DNA of 35,053 bases, from the NCBI RefSeq assembly GCF_016908645.1, contig NZ_JAFBEH010000024.1, positions 1 to 35,053 on the forward strand, written 5' to 3'. Position 1 is the stretch's first letter; every line of letters begins with the position of its first letter. Shown here piece by piece: positions 1 through 8,836 of this stretch. This stretch comes from Streptococcus loxodontisalivarius (GTDB taxonomy: Bacteria > Bacillota > Bacilli > Lactobacillales > Streptococcaceae). The notes under the pieces were generated by a model, which worked only from the letters and a program-made list of their open reading frames with translations, was not told the origin of the DNA and searched no databases. A program made the translations under genes and the position numbers.

Positions 1-97
1 TGAGTGCAAAAATCAGATAGTAATCTCAAAATATCTACTGTCTAAAAATTATTTTCTCTTTAAAGCATTGAAATACTTGACAATTGGTAGAAAATTA

Positions 98-136
98 AGA
101 GGACAGGGACTTTTTGCCCAGCCTCTTTCGTTTTTT
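98..136. terminator. Hairpin / probable terminator in the left-edge non-coding stretch
   Basis: AGAGG (98-102) pairs with CCTCT (122-126) and an inner GGG (106-108) with CCC (117-119). The plus side ends in TTCGTTTTTT, so it can act as a plus-strand terminator; the minus side ends in a weaker T-rich tract. It lies downstream of the FemAB gene stop. Positions 111-126 are the exact reverse complement of 34961-34976, a short motif seen at both ends of the window. I see no gene in 1-235. Confidence 0.5.
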
Positions 137-235
137 AGAGTCGCAGGGATTAAACGTCGATAGCTTCTTTTCTGCAGCCCTACTTTGATATCAAACTCTA
201 CTTGATGTTATTTTTCAAATATTTTACTGAGTCAC

Positions 236-1468
236 TCATCTTCCCAAGAGTTTTTTGAGACCTTGAATCAGTTTGTATTTAACTGGTCTTGGGTAATAAT
301 GGAAGGTTCCCATCTTACGGACAATGTAGCCGTTGAAATTCTGCTTAAAGCGAAGAACACCGTCGCTACCGTCAAAGATACCTTGAATGCCCAAGAAAGT
401 ATAAAAGTTAATACCACGCTTAATACTTTCAAGCATGACATGCTCTTGAAGAGCAACTGGTGCGTAGAATTTATTGAATTCAGTAAGCGAACCACTGAAG
501 AGATAGACCGCTTCTTGTGGTGTGTAGATGAAGAGGCTGGCTGCCAAGTTGACGTCTTCCTGACCGTACTGCTCCAACAAATCATTGGCCTCAGCCTTAC
601 GAACCTCAAAGGTCTCAAACTGGTGTTTCAACTCTTTTAGCATATTATGTTTTTTACATGAATTTGACCCAGCAGCTAATTCAGCTTCGATAGCATCGAT
701 ACGTTCCTTAAGTTTATCTTGGTCCTTAGTCAAATTGTCAAGATAATCTTGGAAGTTGATGCTTGCTACCATAAACTCAGCCTTATCACCAAAGCTATCA
801 TAGAAAGCTTCATAGTAATCTAAAGGCTTGTCCTCATAATCACGACGCTCTGAGGTTGATGAGGTAATGTCTTTGAATTGACTGAGTTCATCACGTTTAA
901 GCTTGCGCAATTTAATTCCGAAGGTCGCCGTCTTATTTGCCAGCGGACGCCCTTTTTTACTGTAAGATTTGCGCAGCGATTGTGCCGTCAGACCTGTCAA
1001 ATCCTTGACATAATGCCAATCTGGCTCACCACCTGGATAGCCTGTCTGCAGCCCATCATGGCTGTAACCAAGTTTCGTAAAATCAGTAATCAAGTGCGGC
1101 TTCTCATCGTCATTTGGATTGCCATCACTATCAAAGGTCTGGTAGGTGTCATAAGGCTTAACCACAAGCTCAAGCGCCCCCTTAGACTTGGCATAGCTCT
1201 GCAGAGCCTGATAGAAGTCTGGCAGATATTTGCTATCAGTTGAGGCAGGACCTGAGTTGATTTCCATACGCAGACCACCGGTCATAGCTTGCGCATACAA
1301 GACTGCTAGTACTTGCAACTTACCATCTGTTTCTAGACCTAGATAGGTCACTTGGTTGCCACGTTTTTCAAGGAGAGTTCCCATTTCAGCTGTCTGCATG
1401 AAGGATGCAATCTGCATATCCTGCAAGGCTTGATCATAGGTTTCCTTTGTTAATTCTTTTAGTGTCAT
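236..1468 (-). CDS. FemAB-family peptidoglycan branch aminoacyltransferase (MurN-like)
   Basis: A 410-residue FemABX ligase. Such enzymes use aminoacyl-tRNA to add amino acids to the lysine side chain of lipid II, building the peptide cross-bridge at the inner face of the membrane. Two GNAT-like halves are visible. Between them, residues about 245-305, lies a charged helical hairpin typical of FemA/MurM/MurN. The C-terminal block with FLGIQGIFDGSDGV and RFKQNFNGYIVRK is characteristic of the family. The length matches pneumococcal MurM/MurN (about 405-410). I chose the ATG at 1468 (MTLKEL) because the upstream ATG at 1489 adds only seven residues that do not look like the family. No murM partner sits upstream: the preceding gene is galE, separated by a terminator. 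It could therefore be an orphan MurN-like paralogue; the family is certain, the donor amino acid is not. Confidence 0.85.
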   Translation of the reverse strand: MTLKELTKETYDQALQDMQIASFMQTAEMGTLLEKRGNQVTYLGLETDGKLQVLAVLYAQAMTGGLRMEINSGPASTDSKYLPDFYQALQSYAKSKGALELVVKPYDTYQTFDSDGNPNDDEKPHLITDFTKLGYSHDGLQTGYPGGEPDWHYVKDLTGLTAQSLRKSYSKKGRPLANKTATFGIKLRKLKRDELSQFKDITSSTSERRDYEDKPLDYYEAFYDSFGDKAEFMVASINFQDYLDNLTKDQDKLKERIDAIEAELAAGSNSCKKHNMLKELKHQFETFEVRKAEANDLLEQYGQEDVNLAASLFIYTPQEAVYLFSGSLTEFNKFYAPVALQEHVMLESIKRGINFYTFLGIQGIFDGSDGVLRFKQNFNGYIVRKMGTFHYYPRPVKYKLIQGLKKLLGR

Positions 1469-1540
1469 GATAGTCTCATTTCTTGTCATTAGTCTTATCT
1501 AGTATATCAAAAAGTTAGGAAATTCCCAAAAGAGAAGCCA

Positions 1541-1572
1541 AAAAGAAGAGACTAGACTTACATCTAATCTCT
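1541..1572 (-). terminator. Rho-independent terminator of galE
   Basis: On the minus strand AGAGATTAGA pairs imperfectly with TCTAGTCTCT around a six-base loop, followed by TCTTTTT. It starts 10 bases after the galE stop and separates galE from the FemAB gene. Confidence 0.8.
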
Positions 1573-1581
1573 GAAGGTCTT

Positions 1582-2595
1582 TTATTTATCATACCCATTT
1601 GGATTTTGGCTTTGCCATTTCCATGAGTCGCGCATCATGTCGTGTAGGTCTTTTTGGGCTGTCCAGCCGAGGACTTCTTTTGCCTTGCTAGCATCAGCAT
1701 AGCAGGTTGCGATGTCACCAGGGCGACGTTCCTTAATAACATAAGGTACAGCAACCTTATTTTCAGCTTCAAAGGCTTTAACTAGGTCAAGGACGCTATA
1801 GCCATTTCCTGTACCGAGGTTGAAGATGTGCGTTCCTTTTTCAGTCAAGTTGTGCTTAAGGGCCAGAGCATGTCCGTTTGCTAGGTCAACCACGTGGATA
1901 TAGTCACGAACTCCTGTCCCGTCTGCTGTGTCATAGTCATCACCAAAGACAGAAAGCTCTGCCAATTTTCCGACAGCTACTTGCGTGATGTAAGGCATGA
2001 GGTTGTTTGGAATACCGTTTGGCGCCTCACCGATTAAGCCACTCTCATGGGCACCGATTGGGTTGAAGTAGCGGAGCAAAGTTACTGACCAGTCAGCATC
2101 TGCCTTGGCAAGGTCCATCAAGATTTGTTCCATCATGACCTTAGTATAACCGTAAGGGTTTGTTGCTGATGTTGGCAAGTCTTCTGTCAATGGTGACACA
2201 TTGTTCATGCCATAAACTGTTGCACTTGATGAGAAGACGATTTTCTTAACGCCTTGTTCCTGCATCACTTCCAATAGGCTGATTGTTCCTGTGATGTTGT
2301 TGTGATAGTATTTCAATGGCTGAGCTACTGACTCGCCTACGGCTTTAAAGGCAGCGAAGTGGATAACTGCTTCGATGTCATTTTCCTGGAAAACCTGGGT
2401 CAAGAAATCTTTATCCAGGATACTTCCTTGGAAGAAAGGAATCTCTTTTCCTGTGATTGTTTTCAAACGGTTAAGCACCTCTGGTGAACTATTTGAAAAA
2501 TCATCTACCAAGACCACATCGTAGCCAGCCTTAATCAATTCTACACTTGTGTGGCTACCGATAAATCCAGCTCCACCTGTTAACAAAATTGCCAT
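1582..2595 (-). CDS. galE: UDP-hexose 4-epimerase GalE
   Basis: A 337-residue extended SDR epimerase that interconverts UDP-Glc/UDP-Gal or UDP-GlcNAc/UDP-GalNAc in the cytoplasm. The N-terminal NAD motif is TGGAGFIGSH. The catalytic Ser/Tyr/Lys set appears as SSSATVYG and YGYTK. The C-terminal block RRPGDIATCYADASKA aligns with the E. coli region holding Tyr299, but has Cys (about residue 298) at that gatekeeper position; Cys or Ser there is associated with use of N-acetylated substrates. The start at 2595 is preferred over 2616 because AGGGAG lies about 9 bases upstream and the glycine motif should be N-terminal. It follows the Pel-like operon after a terminator with its own promoter. I infer that it supplies UDP-GalNAc for the polymer; a general galactose role is also possible. 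Confidence 0.93.
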   Translation of the reverse strand: MAILLTGGAGFIGSHTSVELIKAGYDVVLVDDFSNSSPEVLNRLKTITGKEIPFFQGSILDKDFLTQVFQENDIEAVIHFAAFKAVGESVAQPLKYYHNNITGTISLLEVMQEQGVKKIVFSSSATVYGMNNVSPLTEDLPTSATNPYGYTKVMMEQILMDLAKADADWSVTLLRYFNPIGAHESGLIGEAPNGIPNNLMPYITQVAVGKLAELSVFGDDYDTADGTGVRDYIHVVDLANGHALALKHNLTEKGTHIFNLGTGNGYSVLDLVKAFEAENKVAVPYVIKERRPGDIATCYADASKAKEVLGWTAQKDLHDMMRDSWKWQSQNPNGYDK

Positions 2596-2624
2596 AATAT
2601 TATTCTCCCTTGTCAATATCTCTT

Positions 2625-2633
2625 ATTATAGCA
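2625..2633 (-). promoter_or_regulatory. Extended -10 promoter of galE
   Basis: TGCTATAAT reads toward galE about 30 bases before its start codon. No good -35 is visible, as is common for streptococcal extended -10 promoters. It partly overlaps the upstream terminator hairpin. Confidence 0.65.
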
Positions 2634-2659
2634 AAAAAGCGACAGTAAATCGCTTTTTT
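2633..2659 (-). terminator. Terminator of the Pel-like operon
   Basis: AAAAAAGCGA (2633-2642) pairs perfectly with TCGCTTTTTT (2650-2659) around a seven-base loop. On the minus strand the stem runs into a T tract. It follows the DUF4956 gene stop by 24 bases and marks the end of the long operon. Confidence 0.8.
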
Positions 2660-2683
2660 TACTTAAATTTTACTACTTTTTAA

Positions 2684-3349
2684 TTATCCGTGATATTCTC
2701 CATTGTATTGGATAAGAGTGACATCATCTACACCTTCCAAGGCTTGAATTTTATCTGTAAATCCAAGATTTTCATCTTTACAGAAGACTTCCACAGATAT
2801 CTCAGTTTGTCCTTTACGGCTGGTCTTAGATTTGACGAAATACTTCATTTTACCAAAGCTTTGAAGAATAGCTTCTTCTGAAGCCTGATCGCGATAGTGG
2901 ATAACGGTGATGTATACCTTTCCAGCTTGTTGGTAGTAATAAAAGGCCGCAAACAAACCAGTCATAACCAGCGCAGCTAGGATTGCCAAAAGATACATAT
3001 TAGCTCCGACAGTAATCCCCGTCGTGATCGCCCAAAAAATATAGAGCAAATCCATGGGATCCTTGATAGCTGTACGGTATCTGACGATAGATAGGGCACC
3101 GACCATACCAAGTGAGATAACAATATTTGAACTAATAGCCAAGGTTACCATACAGGTCAGGATAGTCATCCCAACTAGGGTAATGGCAAAGCTTCTTGAA
3201 AAGACAACTCCTGTATAGAATTGACGGTAAATCATGTAGATGGCAAGTCCCATAAGGATTGAAATCGCCAAGGCTAGAATAATCTGCCAGATGTCTTCAC
3301 CAGTGTATGAACTGACGAAGGATTTTTTCAAAACGTCTTGAACACTCAT
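2684..3349 (-). CDS. DUF4956 membrane protein
   Basis: A 221-residue protein. Residues about 20-140 hold four hydrophobic segments, and the C-terminal 80 residues form a soluble ferredoxin-like-looking tail. Between helices lies SIVRYRTAIKDPMDLLYIFW, with the RYRTAIKDP core that I associate with DUF4956. Proteins of this family recur beside VTC-domain and CotH genes; their biochemical role is unknown to me. It is the last gene of the operon, 30 bases after the VTC gene, with GAAGAGAG upstream of the ATG. The context suggests a membrane partner of the VTC/CotH proteins rather than a core Pel subunit. Family call is good; function is open. Confidence 0.85.
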   Translation of the reverse strand: MSVQDVLKKSFVSSYTGEDIWQIILALAISILMGLAIYMIYRQFYTGVVFSRSFAITLVGMTILTCMVTLAISSNIVISLGMVGALSIVRYRTAIKDPMDLLYIFWAITTGITVGANMYLLAILAALVMTGLFAAFYYYQQAGKVYITVIHYRDQASEEAILQSFGKMKYFVKSKTSRKGQTEISVEVFCKDENLGFTDKIQALEGVDDVTLIQYNGEYHG

Positions 3350-3379
3350 TTTTTTCTCTCTTCTTTTTCATTGTGAGTC

Positions 3380-4117
3380 TTACTTAGACCCGTTTTCATA
3401 CCAATAGTTATTGAAACTGTGTTTGTAGTTAGATTTGTCATAGCAGAGCACATATTTGGAAACGGCTGTGTATTCAGTTGCGTCAGCAGGTACGATTGCC
3501 TTAACAATATCTGGGTAGAACTCTGTGTATTTGACTTCCATGACCAATTTATCCTCTTCGAGAACTTCTAAGGTTGGCAAATTGGCATCAAAAATATCAA
3601 AGCTACCTACTGCTGCTCGGACATTTTCATCAAAGGTAACACGAACTGTTCCCGCTTCAAGAATCCATGGTTCACGTTCATAGTCAACAATGGTCCTTGG
3701 ACGCATCTGATTTGTCACGCATTCGACATAGAATTCCTGACACAATGGATGTGGGCTCTTAAGCAAGAACTGATAATCACCATCCAAAATCTTGTAGAAT
3801 TCTTCTCTGGTCAGCGGAGCATCTTCCTTATAGATATAGGCTCCATGCTTACGCTTACGTTCGAGCTTAATCACATCATCTGTGAAATTATAGATGCGAA
3901 TGCGATACTTTTTACGCATGAGAATACCAGCTTCTTTTTCCTCGTAGGCGCTGTTCCAGTAGTCATCAAAGTAAAGACTTCGAATCGTATAGCTACGCTC
4001 CTTGACATGCTTGTCCAGATGAAGAATATCCTTCAAACGCTGTCTAATCAAGGTTTGGTCCTTTTTAGAAATCAGGTACTTCTGCTCATGACGAAAGGTT
4101 TCTTTAGTTACTTTCAT
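3380..4117 (-). CDS. VTC-domain protein (polyphosphate polymerase-like, CYTH/TTM fold)
   Basis: About 245 residues with the alternating basic/acidic strands of the triphosphate-tunnel fold: HEQKYLI near residue 9, RSLYFDD near 46, KYRIRIY near 69, KLERKRK near 83, then DYERE, VRVTFDE and MEVKY toward the C-terminus. In yeast Vtc4 this domain makes polyphosphate from ATP; bacterial stand-alone copies are rarely tested. No membrane segment is seen, so it is probably cytoplasmic and may act with the adjacent DUF4956 membrane protein. The start at 4117 has AGAGGA seven bases upstream and overlaps the cotH-like 3' end by 14 bases, indicating translational coupling; the longer start at 4141 lacks such a site. 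Substrate and product are unknown here. Confidence 0.87.
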   Translation of the reverse strand: MKVTKETFRHEQKYLISKKDQTLIRQRLKDILHLDKHVKERSYTIRSLYFDDYWNSAYEEKEAGILMRKKYRIRIYNFTDDVIKLERKRKHGAYIYKEDAPLTREEFYKILDGDYQFLLKSPHPLCQEFYVECVTNQMRPRTIVDYEREPWILEAGTVRVTFDENVRAAVGSFDIFDANLPTLEVLEEDKLVMEVKYTEFYPDIVKAIVPADATEYTAVSKYVLCYDKSNYKHSFNNYWYENGSK

Positions 4118-5885
4118 GTGTATCCTCTTTAATCGAACCATCGCTGTTTACAAAGAATGATTTAACACCAGTAACTTTTTGCGAATCCGATGTAACATAG
4201 TAATCAAAGGCATACTGTGATTTTCCAGACTCATTAGTAGCCTTGACCCTTACATAGTATTGACCCGCAGCTGGCAAATTAGTAGTTACTGAAGTTAAAC
4301 TGATATTTTCTTGCTTAAAGATAGTTGTAGCAAAATTATAATCGGTTGAAACTTCAACAGTATAAGTAATATCTTCCTTATCAAAATCATAAGAAGCATC
4401 CCAAGAAAGTTTCATTTTACCAGCTGCTTTTGTTGGGGTTCCAATAAAGAATGGCATTGGTTTCTCAAAACTATCATAAAAGGATTGTCTATTTTGATTA
4501 ATCTCACTAGGTAGACCATCTAGTACTTCCTGATACTGTGTTGAAGTAACACCCCAATACTGGTTATCAGGTTGACTAGTAAGATAAGGTTTAACAACAC
4601 TTGATAATTCGGTTGAAAGACTAACAACCTTCGTATCTGTTATATAATTATTACGAAGATCTTCAACAGCTGCTTTTAATTCATTACGGAAGCTTTCAGT
4701 TTTTAGAGCACGTCTAAAGAGAAGATTTCCCCAATAATTACTAATACCTGTTTCCCAGTCTGCATCACCTAATTTACCTCTTATTTTATACTCGTTCGCA
4801 AATAAAGAACCATCATTATCCCAAGGGATGAAATACCAGCGTTCTGAGTTAAGCGGGCTATAGAGATACATATTACGACTCTGCGTATCATGATTTCCCA
4901 TCAAGATATTGAAGGCCATCCAGTAGGCTAGATTGGTTCTATCAAGATTCTCATCTAAAACCTCATCAAAATCAAGAGAAGAATTATTAACCTTATCAAT
5001 CAAATCAATCAACTTGGTATGATCATCTGATCCTTTAATTTCAATTTTTGCCTCGAAAGCCTCTTTATCATAGTCAGAATCGCTAGTCAATTTGATATCA
5101 TCATCTTCATAAAATTCAAATTCATTAATCTTATAGAGTTGACCACTGGTATCTAGATTATGAGCCTTTTTACCTGCATTATTGAGCTGTTCAACCTGTG
5201 TATAGAGACCGTAGTCAACAAACTGATCAGGTGTCGAACTGTTAGGATCTTTAACATAGAGATGAACAAACTCTGTTCGCAGACTTAAAAGTTGCGGGAT
5301 ATCTTGTAAGAGGGTGTAGGCCATCATATTTCGAAAGCGTAAGCCATCAGTTTGGTGCTTATTAAGGTTGATAGTGGTTTGACCATAGTAGGTTCCCTTG
5401 TCACTCTTAATGGCAATTTTATAGTTCTTTTGTACATTTCTACTAGATGACTGACCACGTACTTGTACTGTTACGTTTGGTGTCTGTGCATCATAGCCAA
5501 GTGCTCCAGCTGTTGGACCATTCTCATCACCGACTTGTAGGATAGCATTAACCTTATAACGTGCCACACCCATCTTCTCGTAGTCATAGACAGACAAACC
5601 ATTGACCTCTGACCAGGTGTGGTTAGTATTATCAGATTGAGTTCCAGAGCCAATTGTGAGGTACATGGTTCTAACATCTGTTCGACTTGTTGTCTCGTAG
5701 AGGGCTGAATTATCTGCTAGATGATAATTTTCATCATCATAGGTGTTGACTTCTTTTTTATTTTCAGTCGTTGTATTTTTAGTGCTTGTTGATTCTTGAC
5801 CTGTCAGGAATTGCCCCAGCATGATCAAGACGACGGTGGCTAGCAAGAGTCCGAATACCGTCCATAAACTTTTATTTCTTCTCAT
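4104..5885 (-). CDS. CotH kinase-family surface protein with C-terminal Fn3-like domain
   Basis: A 593-residue protein. A signal anchor occupies residues about 7-27, so the rest faces outward. The CotH kinase-like domain spans about 70-460: VRGQSSSRNVQKNYKI near 142, GNHDTQSRNMYLY near 330 (putative catalytic Asp333) and WDNDGSLF near 355 (metal-binding type Asp356/358). These match the motifs of the atypical spore-coat kinase CotH. Residues about 475-570 look like a fibronectin type III domain. It starts 21 bases after pelG with AAAGGAG in front of the ATG and overlaps the VTC gene. Streptococci do not sporulate, so a role on the exopolysaccharide or on surface proteins is likelier. Kinase motifs are seen directly; the target is inference. 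Confidence 0.88.
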   Translation of the reverse strand: MRRNKSLWTVFGLLLATVVLIMLGQFLTGQESTSTKNTTTENKKEVNTYDDENYHLADNSALYETTSRTDVRTMYLTIGSGTQSDNTNHTWSEVNGLSVYDYEKMGVARYKVNAILQVGDENGPTAGALGYDAQTPNVTVQVRGQSSSRNVQKNYKIAIKSDKGTYYGQTTINLNKHQTDGLRFRNMMAYTLLQDIPQLLSLRTEFVHLYVKDPNSSTPDQFVDYGLYTQVEQLNNAGKKAHNLDTSGQLYKINEFEFYEDDDIKLTSDSDYDKEAFEAKIEIKGSDDHTKLIDLIDKVNNSSLDFDEVLDENLDRTNLAYWMAFNILMGNHDTQSRNMYLYSPLNSERWYFIPWDNDGSLFANEYKIRGKLGDADWETGISNYWGNLLFRRALKTESFRNELKAAVEDLRNNYITDTKVVSLSTELSSVVKPYLTSQPDNQYWGVTSTQYQEVLDGLPSEINQNRQSFYDSFEKPMPFFIGTPTKAAGKMKLSWDASYDFDKEDITYTVEVSTDYNFATTIFKQENISLTSVTTNLPAAGQYYVRVKATNESGKSQYAFDYYVTSDSQKVTGVKSFFVNSDGSIKEDTHESN

Positions 5886-5906
5886 TTTAACTCCTTTGAG
5901 TCACAG

Positions 5907-7385
5907 TTATTTGGCGCATTTTGCCCTGTGGACTTCTCCTACTTTTTGGTTCAATCGCTGAGCTAAATGATGGAAAAAACCATTCTTTTCTTCTTCGACT
6001 AGAGGAACTTTTCCCAGGAATTGGTAAAGCACTCGGTGATTCAAATCTTCCATCTGCAGCCACATCATCATAAAGTAGAGGGCATTTCCAATCAAGAATC
6101 CAAATCCAAAGAAAACGGGATTGGCAAGTAGGAAGAAAAGTGTTGCTAGAAGGGTTGAACTGGCAAATAGCAGAGCTCCTTTAAAGCTACCAGTCATATT
6201 ACCAAAGTACTGACTCGATAGATTGATAACATTGGCAATTCCATAAACGGCGTAAGATACACAGAGAATTCTAAAATAACCATTGATGGTATTGTTAAAA
6301 CCAAGTGGCAGAGCTGAAAGAACAACTGTTCCAATTGAAATCATTACCAAGGTTACCAATAATTGGATCCAGACTGTTCGCTTCAAACCTGAATTGAGGC
6401 AGTCCATCATTTCCTTCTCTGCTTGTCTGAGCTGAGTCAGACTTGCTCCACGACTAAAGCTAGTATAGTAATGTCGATAGGCCTTATAGAAATCAACCTC
6501 CAAGGACACAATGAAACTAATCGTCGTTGCAAGCATGGTCAGTGAGGCAAGAAAGACCGTCAAATCATAGTAGGGTGCAATGTAAAAGAGCCCCTTGACC
6601 TGTTGTCCAATTGGACTAAACCAGATAACAACGATATGACCAATCAAACCAACCTGAGTCAGAAAACCGCCCAAAGCCAACTGCCAGAAATCATCAAAGT
6701 AGGTAAGGAAATCAAAGAAGTGTTCCCAGTGGATTTCCTGTGGAAAATGACGATAAAGCAAGATAGCTGCTAACAAATTGAAACCAGCGTAGCCCATTAC
6801 AATCCCGCAAAGAACTGCCATAACAGCTGGCAACTTAATCAAAAGAAAGAGGGCACCCATGAGCAAGGTGATGACAATCGTCAGCCCGAAGGCCTTCATA
6901 ATCCCTAGATAGTCCTTGAGGACGGTCAAAAAGTTCATGGCATTCCAAGATAGAAGCAACTCACAAAAGAGCAGCCATGCTAGCAGACCATAGCCAAAAC
7001 CGATACCTGATATAAGGATAAAAATCCCATAAATACTAGCTCCAAAGAGGACAAGGCTAATTTGACTTCCCCAAAAGACAGTCAGGAGATGACTAAGATC
7101 TTTTTGAAAGAGCTTATCAGAGACAAATCGGGAAATAACTGGTGCGGATAAACCGTTAAACAACATAGACGCTAGCATGCCATAGGTCATGATAGCAACC
7201 ATGAGATTTCGGTCAGTGATATGAAACTTAGCCACTTCTGCCAAGGCATAAGCCGCAATCAGAACCATCTCTCCCAAGATAAGTGGCACTAAGGTCACGA
7301 TACTCGCATAGGAGAAGGCACGAATTTTTGACTTATAAGATTGTTCCTTGACAATTTTATTAATGGCAAATCCAATCCCTGCCAT
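5907..7385 (-). CDS. pelG: PelG-like polysaccharide transporter
   Basis: A 492-residue polytopic membrane protein with about 12 hydrophobic helices, the length and layout of PelG, which is a member of the MOP/flippase superfamily. The N-terminus MAGIGFAINKIV is PelG-like. PelG works with PelF, PelD and PelE to move the growing Pel chain across the cytoplasmic membrane. The ATG at 7385 overlaps the pelF stop as TGATG, and GGAGGTGAG lies just upstream, so translation is coupled. The gene sits immediately after pelF, as in known pel operons. No truncation is visible. Confidence 0.9.
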   Translation of the reverse strand: MAGIGFAINKIVKEQSYKSKIRAFSYASIVTLVPLILGEMVLIAAYALAEVAKFHITDRNLMVAIMTYGMLASMLFNGLSAPVISRFVSDKLFQKDLSHLLTVFWGSQISLVLFGASIYGIFILISGIGFGYGLLAWLLFCELLLSWNAMNFLTVLKDYLGIMKAFGLTIVITLLMGALFLLIKLPAVMAVLCGIVMGYAGFNLLAAILLYRHFPQEIHWEHFFDFLTYFDDFWQLALGGFLTQVGLIGHIVVIWFSPIGQQVKGLFYIAPYYDLTVFLASLTMLATTISFIVSLEVDFYKAYRHYYTSFSRGASLTQLRQAEKEMMDCLNSGLKRTVWIQLLVTLVMISIGTVVLSALPLGFNNTINGYFRILCVSYAVYGIANVINLSSQYFGNMTGSFKGALLFASSTLLATLFFLLANPVFFGFGFLIGNALYFMMMWLQMEDLNHRVLYQFLGKVPLVEEEKNGFFHHLAQRLNQKVGEVHRAKCAK

Positions 7386-8785
7386 CAACTCACCTCCCGA
7401 TACATCTGACGATACTGCTCAATCATTAGTTCATACAAATAGTAAGTTTTGGCACGTTCTTGTGCAACTTCCCCCATTCGCAAACGGAGCTGACGTGACT
7501 GGCACATCTTCTCCATGGCATGAGTCAAGCCGAGGCGGTAAGTCGGTGGCACACAATAGCCTGCCACACCAAAGTGGTCATCCTTACTTCCTTCAAGCAA
7601 CTCACGACAACAGCCGACTTCAGTCGTCACACATGGACGACGCGCAGCCATTGATTCAATAACAGATAGAGGCTGGGCCTCTGAAATACTGGTCAAAATG
7701 GTAAAATCGAGTTTTTCCATATACTGAACGACATCAACCTGACCTGTGAAAATAACATTTTGAATCTGCAACTGATCGATCAGATCAAGACATTCTTGGT
7801 TGTATTCTTCATCATCGACAGCACCCATGATATGCAGGCGAGTCTTAGGATACTTTTGAGAGAGCTCATAAAAGACATAGAGCATGGTCTTGATATCCTT
7901 GATCGGTGCGATACGAACAACAGCTCCAATATCAACCCAGCCATCTTCTTCCTTGAGAGGAATATTGGCAAAGCGGTCATAGTGGATACCGTTTGAAATG
8001 ACACGGCACTTCTCGATGTCGCAGCCCACTTCTTCCTGGATATACTTGGCTTTAGTATAAAGACTGGTTACGATTTCTGCACGGTCATAGATTAGGTTTG
8101 ACAGCATATAGAAATAGCGAATCCATTGACGCTTCATGCTTGGTACAACCCAATCAGAACGTAGGATTTCTTCTTCACGCTCGCGCGTGTAAATGCCGTG
8201 CTCTGTCAGAAGAACAGGAGCCTTGTGCTGATAAGCACCCAAAGAAGCTAGAAGCCCTGCATAGCCAGTCGCAATGGCGTGATAAGCATCTGCCTTTGGA
8301 ATATCCTGAGTCATCAGATACAAAACAGTTAACAACATTGAGCGTGTTGAGTGGAAAATATCCGCAAAAGACTGCTGATTATGACTCTCTTCAACATACT
8401 CGGTTAAGAGTTGTAAGAAGACATCACTCTCTAAAAATTGCATAGGGTTGACCTGACGTCGATTGAAAATATCAAAAAGAACATCCCAATCAGGTGACTG
8501 ACAGGCAATCAAGGCCTTGAGTTCCTTTCTCTCTTCCTGACTGAACTCAATAAGGCTCTCTTCCCCACGCGCTACTGACAAGGCACTGTCTAGAAAGATT
8601 TCCTTGACTTCAACAACGTTGTCAGCTAAATCGTATTTAAATTTTCCTTTTAAGCTTTCATTAGCACCAATGGTAACCAGCACAAACTCATGCTCAGTCA
8701 TTTCATTGATGTAATTATGCATCCAAGAGGAGACGCCACCATGGACGTAAGGATAACATCCTTCTAAGATTAAACAAATCCTCAC
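7385..8785 (-). CDS. pelF: PelF-like GT4 glycosyltransferase
   Basis: A 466-residue cytoplasmic GT-B glycosyltransferase. The N-terminus has LILEGCYPYVHGGVSSW, the PelF signature. TEHGIYTRERE and NGI are in the middle, and EAQPLSVIE supplies the GT4 E-x7-E motif. PelF polymerises nucleotide-activated N-acetylhexosamine, UDP-GalNAc in well-studied cases. I chose the GTG at 8785 because AAAGGA lies six bases upstream and the Rossmann strand then begins at residue 2. An alternative GTG at 8824 has no convincing ribosome binding site and would leave a 12-base gap to the pelA-like gene instead of 51. Stop overlaps pelG. Confidence 0.93.
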   Translation of the reverse strand: MRICLILEGCYPYVHGGVSSWMHNYINEMTEHEFVLVTIGANESLKGKFKYDLADNVVEVKEIFLDSALSVARGEESLIEFSQEERKELKALIACQSPDWDVLFDIFNRRQVNPMQFLESDVFLQLLTEYVEESHNQQSFADIFHSTRSMLLTVLYLMTQDIPKADAYHAIATGYAGLLASLGAYQHKAPVLLTEHGIYTREREEEILRSDWVVPSMKRQWIRYFYMLSNLIYDRAEIVTSLYTKAKYIQEEVGCDIEKCRVISNGIHYDRFANIPLKEEDGWVDIGAVVRIAPIKDIKTMLYVFYELSQKYPKTRLHIMGAVDDEEYNQECLDLIDQLQIQNVIFTGQVDVVQYMEKLDFTILTSISEAQPLSVIESMAARRPCVTTEVGCCRELLEGSKDDHFGVAGYCVPPTYRLGLTHAMEKMCQSRQLRLRMGEVAQERAKTYYLYELMIEQYRQMYREVS

Positions 8786-8836
8786 TTGATTTCCTTTCCA
8801 TTTCTTAGGTGGCTTTGCAACCACTTACTACTTATC

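Noticed and set aside
263..640. Open reading frame of 125 codons on the plus strand
   Set aside because: It lies wholly opposite the FemAB gene, whose protein is clearly real; no ribosome binding site or family match.
8098..8445. Plus-strand frame of 115 codons opposite pelF
   Set aside because: Shadow of the pelF coding frame; Cys/His/Arg-rich composition typical of antisense readings.
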